Origin: Lysobacterales bacterium
Lineage (GTDB): Bacteria > Pseudomonadota > Gammaproteobacteria > Xanthomonadales > SZUA-38
Length of the DNA stretch: 64,000 nt
Direction: 5' to 3'
Assembly (NCBI GenBank): GCA_030065125.1
Contig: JASJDM010000011.1
Span: forward strand, 1 to 64,000
Of this stretch, positions 24,506-34,300 are shown piece by piece. The notes beneath the pieces were generated by a model. That model did no database searches, was not told where the DNA came from, and was given only the letters and a program-made list of their open reading frames with translations. The translations under genes were made by a program, and so were the position numbers. Positions within the stretch are counted from its first letter, which is position 1; each line of letters opens with the position of its first letter.

Positions 24506-25914
24506 AATACCGCTTCGACCCGGAAGGAGAACGCCTTCCAATCAAACTGGACACCACATCCAACGCCGAATACGAGCCCATCCCGCTTGAGTCGCGCAAC
24601 GAGCGAGCGAACGTGCTGGCCCAGCAGGCCGTGAGCGAGAACGCAAAGCGCCTGGGCATGGGGCGTCGCGACTTTCTGGTCACGGCGGCAGGCGCCGCGA
24701 CGACCCTGCTGTCCATCAATCGCGCCAACGCCGACGCGGGCCGCGATGCGGGCGGCTTCGATCTACCCGAAGAAGCCGGCAAGGACATCGAGCTGGCGGA
24801 CGCGGCCATCGGCAAAAAGGAATTCATTTTTGACGTGCAGGGGCACTACGTGCCGCCGAGCGTAGCGGCAAGCCGCAAGGAAGAGTGTTCGAAGTTCGAC
24901 TACGTCAGCCGCGACTACATGCGTTGTCTGGGTGCCGACGACTTCGTCAAGGACGTGTTCCTGGATGCCGATACGGACATGATGGTGCTGTCGTTCGTTC
25001 CATCCCGCCGCGACGCCGAGCCGCTGACCATTGAGGAGGCAGACGCGACCCGGCGAATCGTCGATGAGCTGGAGGGTACGCATCGGCTGCTGATTCACGG
25101 TCGCGTTAATCCCAATCAGGCGGGTGACATCGAAGGTATGGATGAGCTGGCCGAAACCTACGGCGTTTCGGCCTGGAAGACCTACACCCAGTGGGGTCCG
25201 GACGGCAAGGGATTCTGGCTGACGGATGACATCGGGCTCGCCTTCATTGAGAAAGCGCGTGCCCTCGGCGTGAAAAACATCTGTATCCATAAAGGCATCC
25301 CTTTCGGGCGTCGTTCCTACGAGCACTCGCTGTGCACGGACATCGGCCCTGTGGCCAGGCAGTTCCCCGACGTGAATTTCCTCATCTATCACTCCGGCTG
25401 GATTCCCAATCAGCCGGAAGGGCCCTACGATCCGGATCGCGGCGAAGGCATCGACGAGCTGATTCGTTCGGTGGAGGCCGCGGGTCTTGGTAAAGGCTCC
25501 AACGTCTACGCAGAACTCGGCAGCACCTGGCGCGGCCTGATGCGTGACGTCGACAGCGCGGCGCACGGTATCGGCAAGCTGGTCAAGCACCTGGGTGAGG
25601 ACAATGTGCTGTGGGGCACCGATTCCATCTGGTACGGCTCGCCCCAGGATCAGATCCAGGCGTTTCGCGCGTTCCAGATTTCGACGGAAACCCGCGAGCG
25701 TTATGGCTATCCGGAGATCAGCGACTCGCTGCGCGCAAAGATCTTCGGACTGAATGCGATGAAGCCTTACGGCATCGATATCGAAGAGGCGCGACTCCGC
25801 GCGGGCAACGATTTCGTGGAGCAGGAGCGACAGAACTACCGCGACCGTCGCGACCCACACCACCTGACCTTTGGGCCGAAGAATCGGCGCGAGTTTCTTC
25901 TCTTTCGGGTCTGA
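24502..25914 (+). CDS. Tat-exported amidohydrolase-family (PF04909-like) protein
   Basis: 470 residues. A twin-arginine signal GMGRRDFLVTAAGAATTLL begins near residue 52, preceded by an unusually long polar N-terminus. The body is a TIM-barrel amidohydrolase-2 type: FDVQGHYVPPS at the first strand, NICIHKGIPFG, FLIYHSGWIP and VLWGTDSIWYGSPQDQ with the final Asp. The canonical first H-x-H is Q-G-H here, a variant I recall in some members, so metal binding may differ. The start ATG 24502 has GAGAGGGGACC upstream. A shorter start at 24658 would put the Tat motif at the N-terminus, but the upstream residues look coded. The TonB receptor downstream suggests a shared substrate. Confidence 0.85.
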   Translation: MKYRFDPEGERLPIKLDTTSNAEYEPIPLESRNERANVLAQQAVSENAKRLGMGRRDFLVTAAGAATTLLSINRANADAGRDAGGFDLPEEAGKDIELADAAIGKKEFIFDVQGHYVPPSVAASRKEECSKFDYVSRDYMRCLGADDFVKDVFLDADTDMMVLSFVPSRRDAEPLTIEEADATRRIVDELEGTHRLLIHGRVNPNQAGDIEGMDELAETYGVSAWKTYTQWGPDGKGFWLTDDIGLAFIEKARALGVKNICIHKGIPFGRRSYEHSLCTDIGPVARQFPDVNFLIYHSGWIPNQPEGPYDPDRGEGIDELIRSVEAAGLGKGSNVYAELGSTWRGLMRDVDSAAHGIGKLVKHLGEDNVLWGTDSIWYGSPQDQIQAFRAFQISTETRERYGYPEISDSLRAKIFGLNAMKPYGIDIEEARLRAGNDFVEQERQNYRDRRDPHHLTFGPKNRREFLLFRV

Positions 25915-26082
25915 GCGTCGCTCCATAGACCGGCAAGATGCGTTGAAGAATTGTTTGGCTGTCCACGCTGCACGGTCTCGCGATTCTTTGCGCATTCCCG
26001 AAAAGTGGAACAGCGAAAGTTTTTAATTAAACTGGGAGTCGCGCTGAACCATTCAGAAACTTGAAACGAGGGGGTTGGAATC

Positions 26083-29055
26083 ATGAGCATCAAATCCATC
26101 TGGCTGGCTCTTCTGACGGGTGTGCCATTTCTCATTGTGGGACAACCTTCTTTGGCACAGGCTTCCGATGAGGAAGGCGTGGCTATCGAGGAAGTGATTG
26201 TCACAGGAACCCGGATACGTTCGCAGAACCTGGAATCGCTGAATCCTGTCACGACTTTGGACGAACAGGCGCTGGAGTACATTGGCAATACCAGCGTGCA
26301 GGAGATCGTTCGCGAAGTTGGGGCGCTGGTGGGTTCCGACGGCGAGTCGGAACAGAGTAACGGTGAAAATCAGTTGAACCTCCGAAACCTCGGCACCAAC
26401 CGAACGCTGGTGCTGGTTAACGGCCGGCGGTTTGTGGGCGGCTTCAGCGGTACGACGGCCGTCGATACCAACGTGATTCCTCTTGCTCTTATTGAGCGGG
26501 TCGACTCGCTGACAGGCGGCGCGTCGGCCATTTACGGTGCGGATGCGGTAACCGGGGTGGTGAACTTTGTTCTCAAGAGGGACTTCGAGGGACTGGCGCT
26601 TGAGGCCCAGTACGGCGACGCCCAGGACGGTGATTTCCGGGATCAGCAGTACTCCATCACATACGGCAGAAATTTCTCTGACGGTCGAGGGAACATTACG
26701 GCCAATCTGCTGTACGGGGAACGTCCGTTGACTCCTGCAACGGCCAGGGACGAATCCAGCATCGGCATTGCAGAGCAGATCAACAATTATGACAACCGCA
26801 CGGTCAATGGCGTTACCCCGAGATTCGTGCTCGAAGCGGGAACGCGTGAGGCGTTTTTTACCGAAGGCGGTGCACGCTTCGACCCGTTCAATATTTTTTC
26901 CACGGGCTTCAACGGTGACGGCACACCATTCGAAAACGGCCTTCCGGTCGGAAGTTTTGCCGGTACCGGGCAGATTGGTGGCGATGGGATTCCCAACTGG
27001 ATCCTGTTCGGCCACGGCGCCCGACCCGAGAATGAGCGAATTATCCTGACGGCAACTTCCCATTACGATGTCAGCGATCGATTCCAGCCCTATGTGGATC
27101 TGCACTATTCAAATGTCGATGCGCGCTCATTGCAGCAGCATTCGCTGACGGTGGGCAGCCAGGCGGCGCGGGACAACGCTTTTCTGCCTCCGGCTGTGCT
27201 GGACGCCGCTGAAGCGGTGGGTTACCCCGGCCCGATCTTTTTCAATCGCTGGGACCTGGACTCCGGATTGATTGACCAGCGAATCGAAAAGAAGACCTTT
27301 CGCATCGTTGCCGGGGCGGAGGGCCAACTCAATGATCGCTTCAGCTACGACGTGTCCGTGAATCTTGGCAAAGTCGACCGCGATATTACTGTCCGAAACA
27401 ACCGTATGTACGACCGCTACATCGCCGCTATGGACAGCGTGGTTGATCCAGCCACCGGAAATATCGTCTGCCGCAGCGACCTGGATCCCGGTAGTTTCAA
27501 CACGCTGCCCTCCGATTTCCTGCAGACTTCTTTTGACCGATCCCTCGGGCCGGTCAGCTTCACGGCCGGACCGGGAAGTGGATGCATCCCGTTCAATCCT
27601 TTCACCACCGACAGTGCGTCCAATGCCGCCGCAATCGACTGGATCTGGATACCGACGACTAACTCGACCGAGAACGACCAGTTCGTCGTGCAGGGTTATC
27701 TGTCCGCTGACACCAGTGGTTGGTTCGATTTGCCCGGAGGACCCATCGACTTTGTCGTGGGTGCCGAATACCGCGAGGAAGAATCAGACATCCGGTTCGA
27801 CGCATTTTCCGGAACAGAGCGGGTAATCGCACAGTTCAACGGTCGTGATCTCGCTGGCGAGTTCGATGTGCTGGAAGCATTCGGTGAATTTTCGGCACCG
27901 GTGCTTGGCGACACCAATGCCTTCGTGCGTGGTCTGACCGTCAACGGAGCTGTGCGCTGGTCGGACTATTCAACCATTGGAAGGACGACAACCTGGAAGG
28001 GCGGATTTACCTTCGAGACCTTTGGGGGCCTGACCCTTCGCGCCACCGTATCCGAAGCCGTGCGGGCGCCCAACGTCCAGGAGTTGTTCCAGGAAAGAAG
28101 CAATATTTCGACCTCCCTGGGGCAGTTTGACCCCTGCAACGTAGACAATCTTGATCTGGGCACGGAATTCCGTCGTCAAAACTGTGCCACCGATCTGTCA
28201 GCGCTCGGCGTGGATCCTGACAGTTTCATGCCGCAACTCGGAACCTTCTTTCCGGGCATCACCGGGGGTAACCCCAACCTTGACGAAGAAACCGCCGATA
28301 CGGAAACCATTGGTCTGCTGTGGCAGCCCGAATTCGTTGACGGCCTGACGCTCAGCGTGGACTACTTCGACATCGAGCTTCAAGACGCTGTGCTAAGCCC
28401 CAATCAACAGGCCATTTTTGACGCCTGTTACGACTCCGCGTCCCTGGATAACGTCTTCTGCGACCTGATCGGGCGTGACCCGACCACCGGCTTTGCCAAC
28501 TTCGTAGAGATCGTGGCGGTCAATGTCGCGGAAATCCGTACTTCCGGCTATGAGCTCAGCGGTTTCTATCAGCTGCCATTCGAGTCTTTCGGGGATATCA
28601 GCCTGGCGCTGAATGCCACCCGCCTGGAGAAGCTGGATGTTCAGCGCACGCCGTTACCCGGACTGACCGACGAGGTAGGGTTGTTCAACACCTTCCTGGG
28701 TAATTCGGCACCGGAATGGGTGGCGAATTTTGACCTGACCTGGCGCTGGGGCAAGTGGGACGCCAACTGGGGCGTCAACTACAGCTCCGAGACCTTGCGG
28801 CCGCCGCTGATCAACGCCCAGCGTGATACCGCTTTTGAGTTTATCGACGATCCTTTTGTGGACCGATTCATCAACCATGACCTGCAGGTCGGGTACAGTT
28901 TCAACGACAACGCGAGAATCTACGGCGGTGTCCGAAACCTGACGGATGAATACCCTGATCTGGTTCGAGGATCGCTCAACGGACTGTCGGGTCGGCAGGG
29001 GTTTGCCGGACGCTCGTTTTATATGGGATATACGCAATTGATGCCTGATCTGTAA
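26083..29055 (+). CDS. TonB-dependent outer-membrane receptor
   Basis: 990 residues. A signal peptide (LLTGVPFLIVGQPSLAQA) is followed by a TonB-box-like segment (IEEVIVTGTRI) and a plug domain (LNLRNLGTNRTLVLVNGRR, GGASAIYGADAVTGVVNFVLKR). A long beta-barrel has repeated aromatic strand ends and ends in GRSFYMGYTQLMPDL. Such receptors import scarce or large substrates using TonB energy. The length and the plug wording resemble the large Xanthomonadales/sphingomonad-type receptors. The normal final aromatic residue of the barrel is not at the very C-terminus, which is odd. It follows the Tat amidohydrolase by 168 bp, so co-regulation for one substrate is plausible. Confidence 0.93.
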   Translation: MSIKSIWLALLTGVPFLIVGQPSLAQASDEEGVAIEEVIVTGTRIRSQNLESLNPVTTLDEQALEYIGNTSVQEIVREVGALVGSDGESEQSNGENQLNLRNLGTNRTLVLVNGRRFVGGFSGTTAVDTNVIPLALIERVDSLTGGASAIYGADAVTGVVNFVLKRDFEGLALEAQYGDAQDGDFRDQQYSITYGRNFSDGRGNITANLLYGERPLTPATARDESSIGIAEQINNYDNRTVNGVTPRFVLEAGTREAFFTEGGARFDPFNIFSTGFNGDGTPFENGLPVGSFAGTGQIGGDGIPNWILFGHGARPENERIILTATSHYDVSDRFQPYVDLHYSNVDARSLQQHSLTVGSQAARDNAFLPPAVLDAAEAVGYPGPIFFNRWDLDSGLIDQRIEKKTFRIVAGAEGQLNDRFSYDVSVNLGKVDRDITVRNNRMYDRYIAAMDSVVDPATGNIVCRSDLDPGSFNTLPSDFLQTSFDRSLGPVSFTAGPGSGCIPFNPFTTDSASNAAAIDWIWIPTTNSTENDQFVVQGYLSADTSGWFDLPGGPIDFVVGAEYREEESDIRFDAFSGTERVIAQFNGRDLAGEFDVLEAFGEFSAPVLGDTNAFVRGLTVNGAVRWSDYSTIGRTTTWKGGFTFETFGGLTLRATVSEAVRAPNVQELFQERSNISTSLGQFDPCNVDNLDLGTEFRRQNCATDLSALGVDPDSFMPQLGTFFPGITGGNPNLDEETADTETIGLLWQPEFVDGLTLSVDYFDIELQDAVLSPNQQAIFDACYDSASLDNVFCDLIGRDPTTGFANFVEIVAVNVAEIRTSGYELSGFYQLPFESFGDISLALNATRLEKLDVQRTPLPGLTDEVGLFNTFLGNSAPEWVANFDLTWRWGKWDANWGVNYSSETLRPPLINAQRDTAFEFIDDPFVDRFINHDLQVGYSFNDNARIYGGVRNLTDEYPDLVRGSLNGLSGRQGFAGRSFYMGYTQLMPDL

Positions 29056-29126
29056 GGGCTCGGCTCGATTGTCGCCGCTGCACGGGGGTTCCTGGGCAGC
29101 GCAACTTTCCTTCGAGATTCCGACTT

Positions 29127-29696
29127 GTGATTCGGGCTCACACGCAAAAAGATCGCGAACCCTGGTGGTTCGCGATCTCGCTGCTGGTCCTGTCTTTGCT
29201 GTCATGGGGAGCTTTGGCCCGGCAGGAACCTGCAGGCGATACCTCCATCCTCCCGCGGTGGCACGGCGTCTGGACGGGCAGCCTGCAAAATCTACCGCTT
29301 CGCCCGGACCCTCCCCAGGTAGAGGTCATACTTGAGGTGGGCGTCGGCGACGACGCGGATGATGACTGTCTCATCTGGCGGTCCACTTACTCCGAGGGCG
29401 GGGAACAGCGACAGGTCAAGGACTATCGCTTATGCCGGAAGGACGATGGTCGTTTTGTCCTGGACGAGCAGAACGGAATCGTGCTCGAACTCTCGGTCTT
29501 CGGCGACGTGATCTACTCCGCTTTCCAATACGGGGAGCGCACGCTGGTCGTCCGCCACGCCATTGACGGACGCAGCATGACCGAGGAAATCTTCTTTGCT
29601 CACCCCGAACGGGACGCTTTGGACCAGGTGCAACCCCTGACGGGACGGGGTTTGCAGCTGATCAGGTTCGTTAAGACCAAAGAATCTGTCGACTGA
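29127..29696 (+). CDS. Small exported protein of unknown function
   Basis: 189 residues with a clear signal or membrane anchor (WWFAISLLVLSLLSWGALA) and a beta-rich body (WHGVWTGSLQNLP, CLIWRSTYSEGG, LCRKDDGRFVLDEQNGIVLELS). The W-x-G-x-W-x-G opening and repeated strands resemble lipocalin-like or DUF1579-type exported proteins, but no family can be assigned. The start is GTG 29127 with a weak Shine-Dalgarno. It lies 71 nt after the TonB receptor and may belong to the same transcription unit. Confidence 0.7.
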   Translation: MIRAHTQKDREPWWFAISLLVLSLLSWGALARQEPAGDTSILPRWHGVWTGSLQNLPLRPDPPQVEVILEVGVGDDADDDCLIWRSTYSEGGEQRQVKDYRLCRKDDGRFVLDEQNGIVLELSVFGDVIYSAFQYGERTLVVRHAIDGRSMTEEIFFAHPERDALDQVQPLTGRGLQLIRFVKTKESVD

Positions 29697-29735
29697 GAGA
29701 AGAGAGTCGCGGGACTTACACCATCGATGCTTCGT

Positions 29736-31160
29736 TCATTCTTCTGTCGGCTCAGGAGGTACCTGGTTGCTGATCAGGGGCGCCAACGGCAACGCATCCC
29801 GGTCCACAATATTGCCGCTCTTGATGACAGTGTCGATGGTCCGGTAATTGGTCGCGCTTTTCAGCGGATTGCTGCTGAGGATGACCAGGTCTGCGATCTT
29901 GCCGGGTTCCACCGTTCCAATCTCGTCATCCAGCTGGTAGGCCCGGGCGATATGGCTGGTGGTGGACTTGAGGATTTCCATGGGGTCCATGCCCATCTCC
30001 TCGAAACCCACCAGTGCGTTGAAATGCCCTTCACCCACCGCGGTTCGCTGATCTACGGTAATGCTGTCTACCTCGGATTCAGCCGTCATTACCGGATGTT
30101 CAATACCCGCGTCGGTGGACAGCAGGAGAATCGCGCCGGCGTCGATCATCTTTTTGGTGTTGGCCCTGCCCGTAACCATAAAGGGCACCAGGAAGTTGGA
30201 CGGCTTGTCCGCCTTCAACGCATCAATACGGCGCTTGGTCACCGGTAAAACGGAACAGGGAATCTGGCGTTCCACCAGTTTGCCAACCGTCTCGTCGGGC
30301 ATTCCCACCGTTGGGCCGGTAATCTCACAGTGAGTCAGAATGTCCACGCCCGCCTCGATGGCCATATCCAGGCTTTCCACCGACGTGGTGTGTACCTGAA
30401 CCGTCATACCCGCGTCGTGCCCCGCATCTACGATCGCCTTTTGTACTCGCCCCGAAAACGAGATGAAGCTCATCTCCGTGTGTCCGCTTGATCCATATTT
30501 CAAGAAGTCCATATCCCTGGTGGCGTAGTCTTTCACCACGTCTGCCACCTCGTCAGGACCCATCCACGTCAACCTGCGGCCGGTTCCCTCCTCCCAGGTA
30601 TCGTTGATCCGTTTGACGACGGACTTCTTGAAATGGGCGGCCGCGTCACCCCGGAAATCTGCTGACAGCGGCCCGTCAAAACCAATGATATTCCCGGCCA
30701 GGTAGATCCGGCTCCCCGGAACCTCACCCGCGTTGATGGTATCCCGGGCCTTGACCAGGGCAGCCCTGGGCCCCCAGGTGTCGAACACCGTTGTCAGGCC
30801 GGATTTCAGGGTTATCTGGGCCGCCTCGACGATGATCTCGTCATAACGGTCCTCGTACTTGATCAGGGTTTCGGTGTCGAGGTTGAGGAAAAGGTGAAGG
30901 TTTGCGTCCATCAGGCCCGGGATGACAAATTTGCCTTTCCCGTCAATGACCCTGGCGCCATCCGGTACCGCAACGTCCCCCGAGCGTCCAACGGCGGCAA
31001 TGCGGCCGTTTTCGACAAGTACCGTGCCCTTGCGAAGCGGATCAGCGCCGGTGCCATCAATAATGGTTGCGCCGGTGATAGCCAGGGTGTCCGCCTGGGC
31101 CATGTTCAGGACCAGGGCCAGGGACATTGCAATCAGGAAAACAGTCAGCGAACAGCGCAT
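29736..31160 (-). CDS. Exported metal-dependent amidohydrolase (imidazolonepropionase-like)
   Basis: 474 residues. A signal peptide (VFLIAMSLALVLNMAQA) precedes ITGATIIDGTG and KGKFVIPGLMDANLHLF, the N-terminal signature of the amidohydrolase_1/imidazolonepropionase-like group. Other landmarks are FLKYGSSGHTEM (candidate carboxylated Lys), VQVHTTS, ILTHCEI, LLLSTDAG and a C-terminal PGKIADLVILSSNPL. The first metal-binding H-x-H is N-x-H (DANLH), so a full binuclear site may be absent. ATG 31160 is chosen over 31175 because GGAG lies 7 nt upstream. It lies downstream of the S9-cyclophilin gene on the same strand. Substrate unknown; peptides or cyclic dipeptides are possible. Confidence 0.87.
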   Translation of the reverse strand: MRCSLTVFLIAMSLALVLNMAQADTLAITGATIIDGTGADPLRKGTVLVENGRIAAVGRSGDVAVPDGARVIDGKGKFVIPGLMDANLHLFLNLDTETLIKYEDRYDEIIVEAAQITLKSGLTTVFDTWGPRAALVKARDTINAGEVPGSRIYLAGNIIGFDGPLSADFRGDAAAHFKKSVVKRINDTWEEGTGRRLTWMGPDEVADVVKDYATRDMDFLKYGSSGHTEMSFISFSGRVQKAIVDAGHDAGMTVQVHTTSVESLDMAIEAGVDILTHCEITGPTVGMPDETVGKLVERQIPCSVLPVTKRRIDALKADKPSNFLVPFMVTGRANTKKMIDAGAILLLSTDAGIEHPVMTAESEVDSITVDQRTAVGEGHFNALVGFEEMGMDPMEILKSTTSHIARAYQLDDEIGTVEPGKIADLVILSSNPLKSATNYRTIDTVIKSGNIVDRDALPLAPLISNQVPPEPTEE

Positions 31161-31226
31161 GGTCATTCTCCGCAACAGGCAGGGACACTGGTTTTGACCG
31201 TAGCATAAAGCCGCGCCTCACCCCCA

Positions 31227-31300
31227 GCAGCCGGCTGCGCGGCCGACCAGGGCCAGCCTCCTTCCTGGCCTGTTGAGAGGGCTACCGCGTTGTGCGGTAG
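31227..31300 (-). promoter_or_regulatory. Three adjacent stem-loops between peptidase and amidohydrolase genes
   Basis: GCAGCCGGCTGC (31227-31238) is a perfect palindrome. GGCCAG/CTGGCC (31251-31256, 31265-31270) pair across eight bases. CTACCGC/GCGGTAG (31282-31288, 31294-31300) pair across five and include the peptidase stop codon. On the minus strand they lie between the two genes and may attenuate or stabilise the transcript; no T-tract is present. Confidence 0.4.
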
Positions 31301-34300
31301 GCCTTCCCAATAATCACCGGTTCGCTGAGAAATTGACCTTTGGCATAGTCATCTTCCACCGGCGCGGTGGAGTCCATCTGCTGAATCCTGCGCACCACGT
31401 CCATACCCGAAGTGACTTTACCGAAGGAGGCAAATCCAAGACCGTCCGGGTTTCTCATGCCGCCAAAATCCAGGCTGGGCTGGTCGCCGATGGTAATGAA
31501 GAAGGCCGCGCCGCTGCCCGTGCCGGGATCGCCCCGGCCGAGGGAAACCGTTCCATCGGTGTGGAGGAGACCGGTTTGCTCGGTGGTTTCGTGTGCGACT
31601 GGAGGCAGGGCGCCGGCGGGGTCGGTGAGTCCGCCCTGGATAACCTCGATAATCGGAGAGCCGTTGTCGTTGTCCTTGCGAACCACACGGTAAAAAGCCG
31701 CGCCGTCAAAAAGGCCCTGGTCCAGGTGGTCAAGGAAGCTGCCAGCTGATTTTGGAGCCGCCTCCGGATACACGTTCATATGAATCTTCCCGGCCGAGGT
31801 TTCCAGGATGACGCCAACGGGCTTACCCAGCGCCTTCTTTCCATGGGGGGCCATCATCGGCTCAGTCGCGTCAATCGCGTCGCCGCCCTGGGCGGCCATC
31901 TGCATGGCAATGACCTTTTCCTTGGTCAGATCACCGGAGGATTTGGCGCTGAAACCCACTGGGGGTTCCTTGCCGGCCAGGTGTCTGACGAAGTAATCCC
32001 AGCTTCGAACCATGGCGTAGCCGGGGAGTTCATGCCTCGCCTGGGGCATGAGGACCAGGTCAAAGGTTTTATTGGCGTTCATCAGGGCCTGGGTCAGCTG
32101 GAACAGACCGCCGGGATGGCAACCGTGGTCCAGCATGCCATGAATAAACATCAGTTTGCCCTGGAGATTTTCGGCGTGGGTCAGGTTGGCCTGCTCCAGG
32201 TAATTGTCACCCTCCAGCAGGCCCTGGTAGCGCTCGCCCCAGGTGTGCCAGAACAACCGCTGGTCGTGGTTGCCGGCGCCGGATACGCCCACCTTAAAGA
32301 AATCCGGAAACTTCAGCATGGCATGTGCGGCCATGTAGCCGCCGCCGGAAAACCCGGTGATGCCGACGCGATCGATGTCCATGTAGGGGAAGCGCTCAGC
32401 CAGCTGCCTGATGCCCGCCACATGGTCTTCCAGGTTGCTGGCGGTGTGGATCTGGCCGTGAGAAGTCTCGTGAAAAGCCCGGGATCTTTCGGCGGTGCCA
32501 CGCCCGTCCAGGGTCACCACGATGAAACCCAGTTCCGAAAGCGATGCCGCGGCGTCAAATCCAATGGAGCTGCCGGTGTAGGCGGCTTTCGGGACAACGG
32601 CCACCTGGGGGCCGCCGTAGATGTAATCGATGATCGGGTAGCGCTTGTTTTCGTCAAAGTCCCGGGGGCGGTACATCACGCCGCGGATATCCGTTGAGCC
32701 ATCGGCCGCGGTTACCGAGAACGGCTCCGGCCACGGCTGCCCTTCCGGCATGGTGTTAAGCGCCGCCTGCTCTACCACCATGACCTCTTCGCCCTGGGCG
32801 TCCATCAGCACAGTGGTATTGGGCCGGTCCGGGCGCTGCCGCGTCTCGACGTAGTAGGCGCCACCTGGGGCTACACCTGAGACTAAATCCGGATCCATCC
32901 CGAAGATCGTCAGCAACAGGAGGGAGAAATCCCCTTTGGAAAGAACGAGGCGATCATCATCTCCCGAACTGAGGATCGTCAGGTCTCCGCTATCCAGGTC
33001 CACGCGGGCGATTTCCCGGTAGTAGGGATTCACATCGGGCCGGCGTGCGCCCACGCTGATGAACAGCTGTCGGTTTTCGGCGTCTACGCCGAGGACGTCC
33101 CTGACCCGCCAGTCGCCAGAAGTCAGCGCCCGCTTTTCCTTGCCCGTGTCAGCATCATGCAGGTAAAGGTGGGCCCATCCAGACTTTTCCGAGTACCAGA
33201 TGAATTCGTTGCTTTCCGGCAGCGGCACGATGGAAGCGGGCATGTAAACGTTCAATCCCAGTTCCAGGTAGGTGTCGGTGGTCTCGGTAAACACAATCCG
33301 CGCAGCGCCGGAATCCCGATCGGCCTTGACCACCCGGGCTTCTTTTTCGCCTCGGAGGATATCGACGAAGTAAACGGCGCTGGAATCGGCTGACCACCAG
33401 GCGCGGTTACCGCCCAGGGGCGTGTCTTTCATGCGCACCGCAGCGAGATCGGGATAGTGGATGCGGGTCTGCCCGCCGGTTTCGGTATCGATCACGGCCA
33501 TGCGGAAGCGAGTGACGTGCTCATCGCCCGGCAGGGACTGGCGGTAGTCGACGACCCTGGGCCGGATGCTGCCGTCCGCGGGCGCATAATCGATCACCGG
33601 CAGGGATTTCACTTTGCGTTCATCGGTCTGGGCGGTGAGCAGGTAGCGGGAATCCGGTGACCAGACCGATTCGGGCTTTTGAGCCGGGCGTCCGGTGGCG
33701 TTGGGGACCGCACCGTAGGCGTAAAACGCTTCTCCGTCGCTGGTCAGCGCCTTTTCTTTACCCGACTCGAGGTCCCTGAGCCAGAGGTTGTGATCCCTGG
33801 AAAAAACGGCCCGTTTTCCGTCCGGTGAGACCCGCCACGCGGGATCGATGGCACCCTCTGTCAGTTCGGTCAGTCGGCCCTTTTTGAACTCCCACGATTT
33901 TCCGAAGGCGCTGAACGTCGCGGAGGACGCATCAATCACCAGGGCGCTGATGGGCAGGTCGGCGGCGTCAACCTCTTGTTCTGCCTGTTTGGCCAGCGCT
34001 TTGGCCAGGGATTTGTGGTTGAACGCCGGCTCCTTTTTGCCCTTCTTTGCGTCGACCCGAACGTACTCGGTGCCGTCCGCGGTCTCGCGGTCGTACCAGA
34101 AGCTGGTTTCGTCAATCCAGCGGGGGTACAGGTTCTGGTTCAAAACCCACTTGTCTTCTGCGTAGGCCTGCAGGGCGGCAGCCCTTTGGTAGGCGGGCAG
34201 CAGCGGATGGACATCATCGGCTTTTTCCTGGGCTGCAACCGCCTGGACGGTTGCCAGCAGCAATATCCAGAACCAATGACGGTTAGCTTCAAGCTTTTTC

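Noticed and set aside
24763..25995. 410-residue minus-strand ORF opposite the Tat amidohydrolase
   Set aside because: The + strand protein has all family motifs; the antisense has none.
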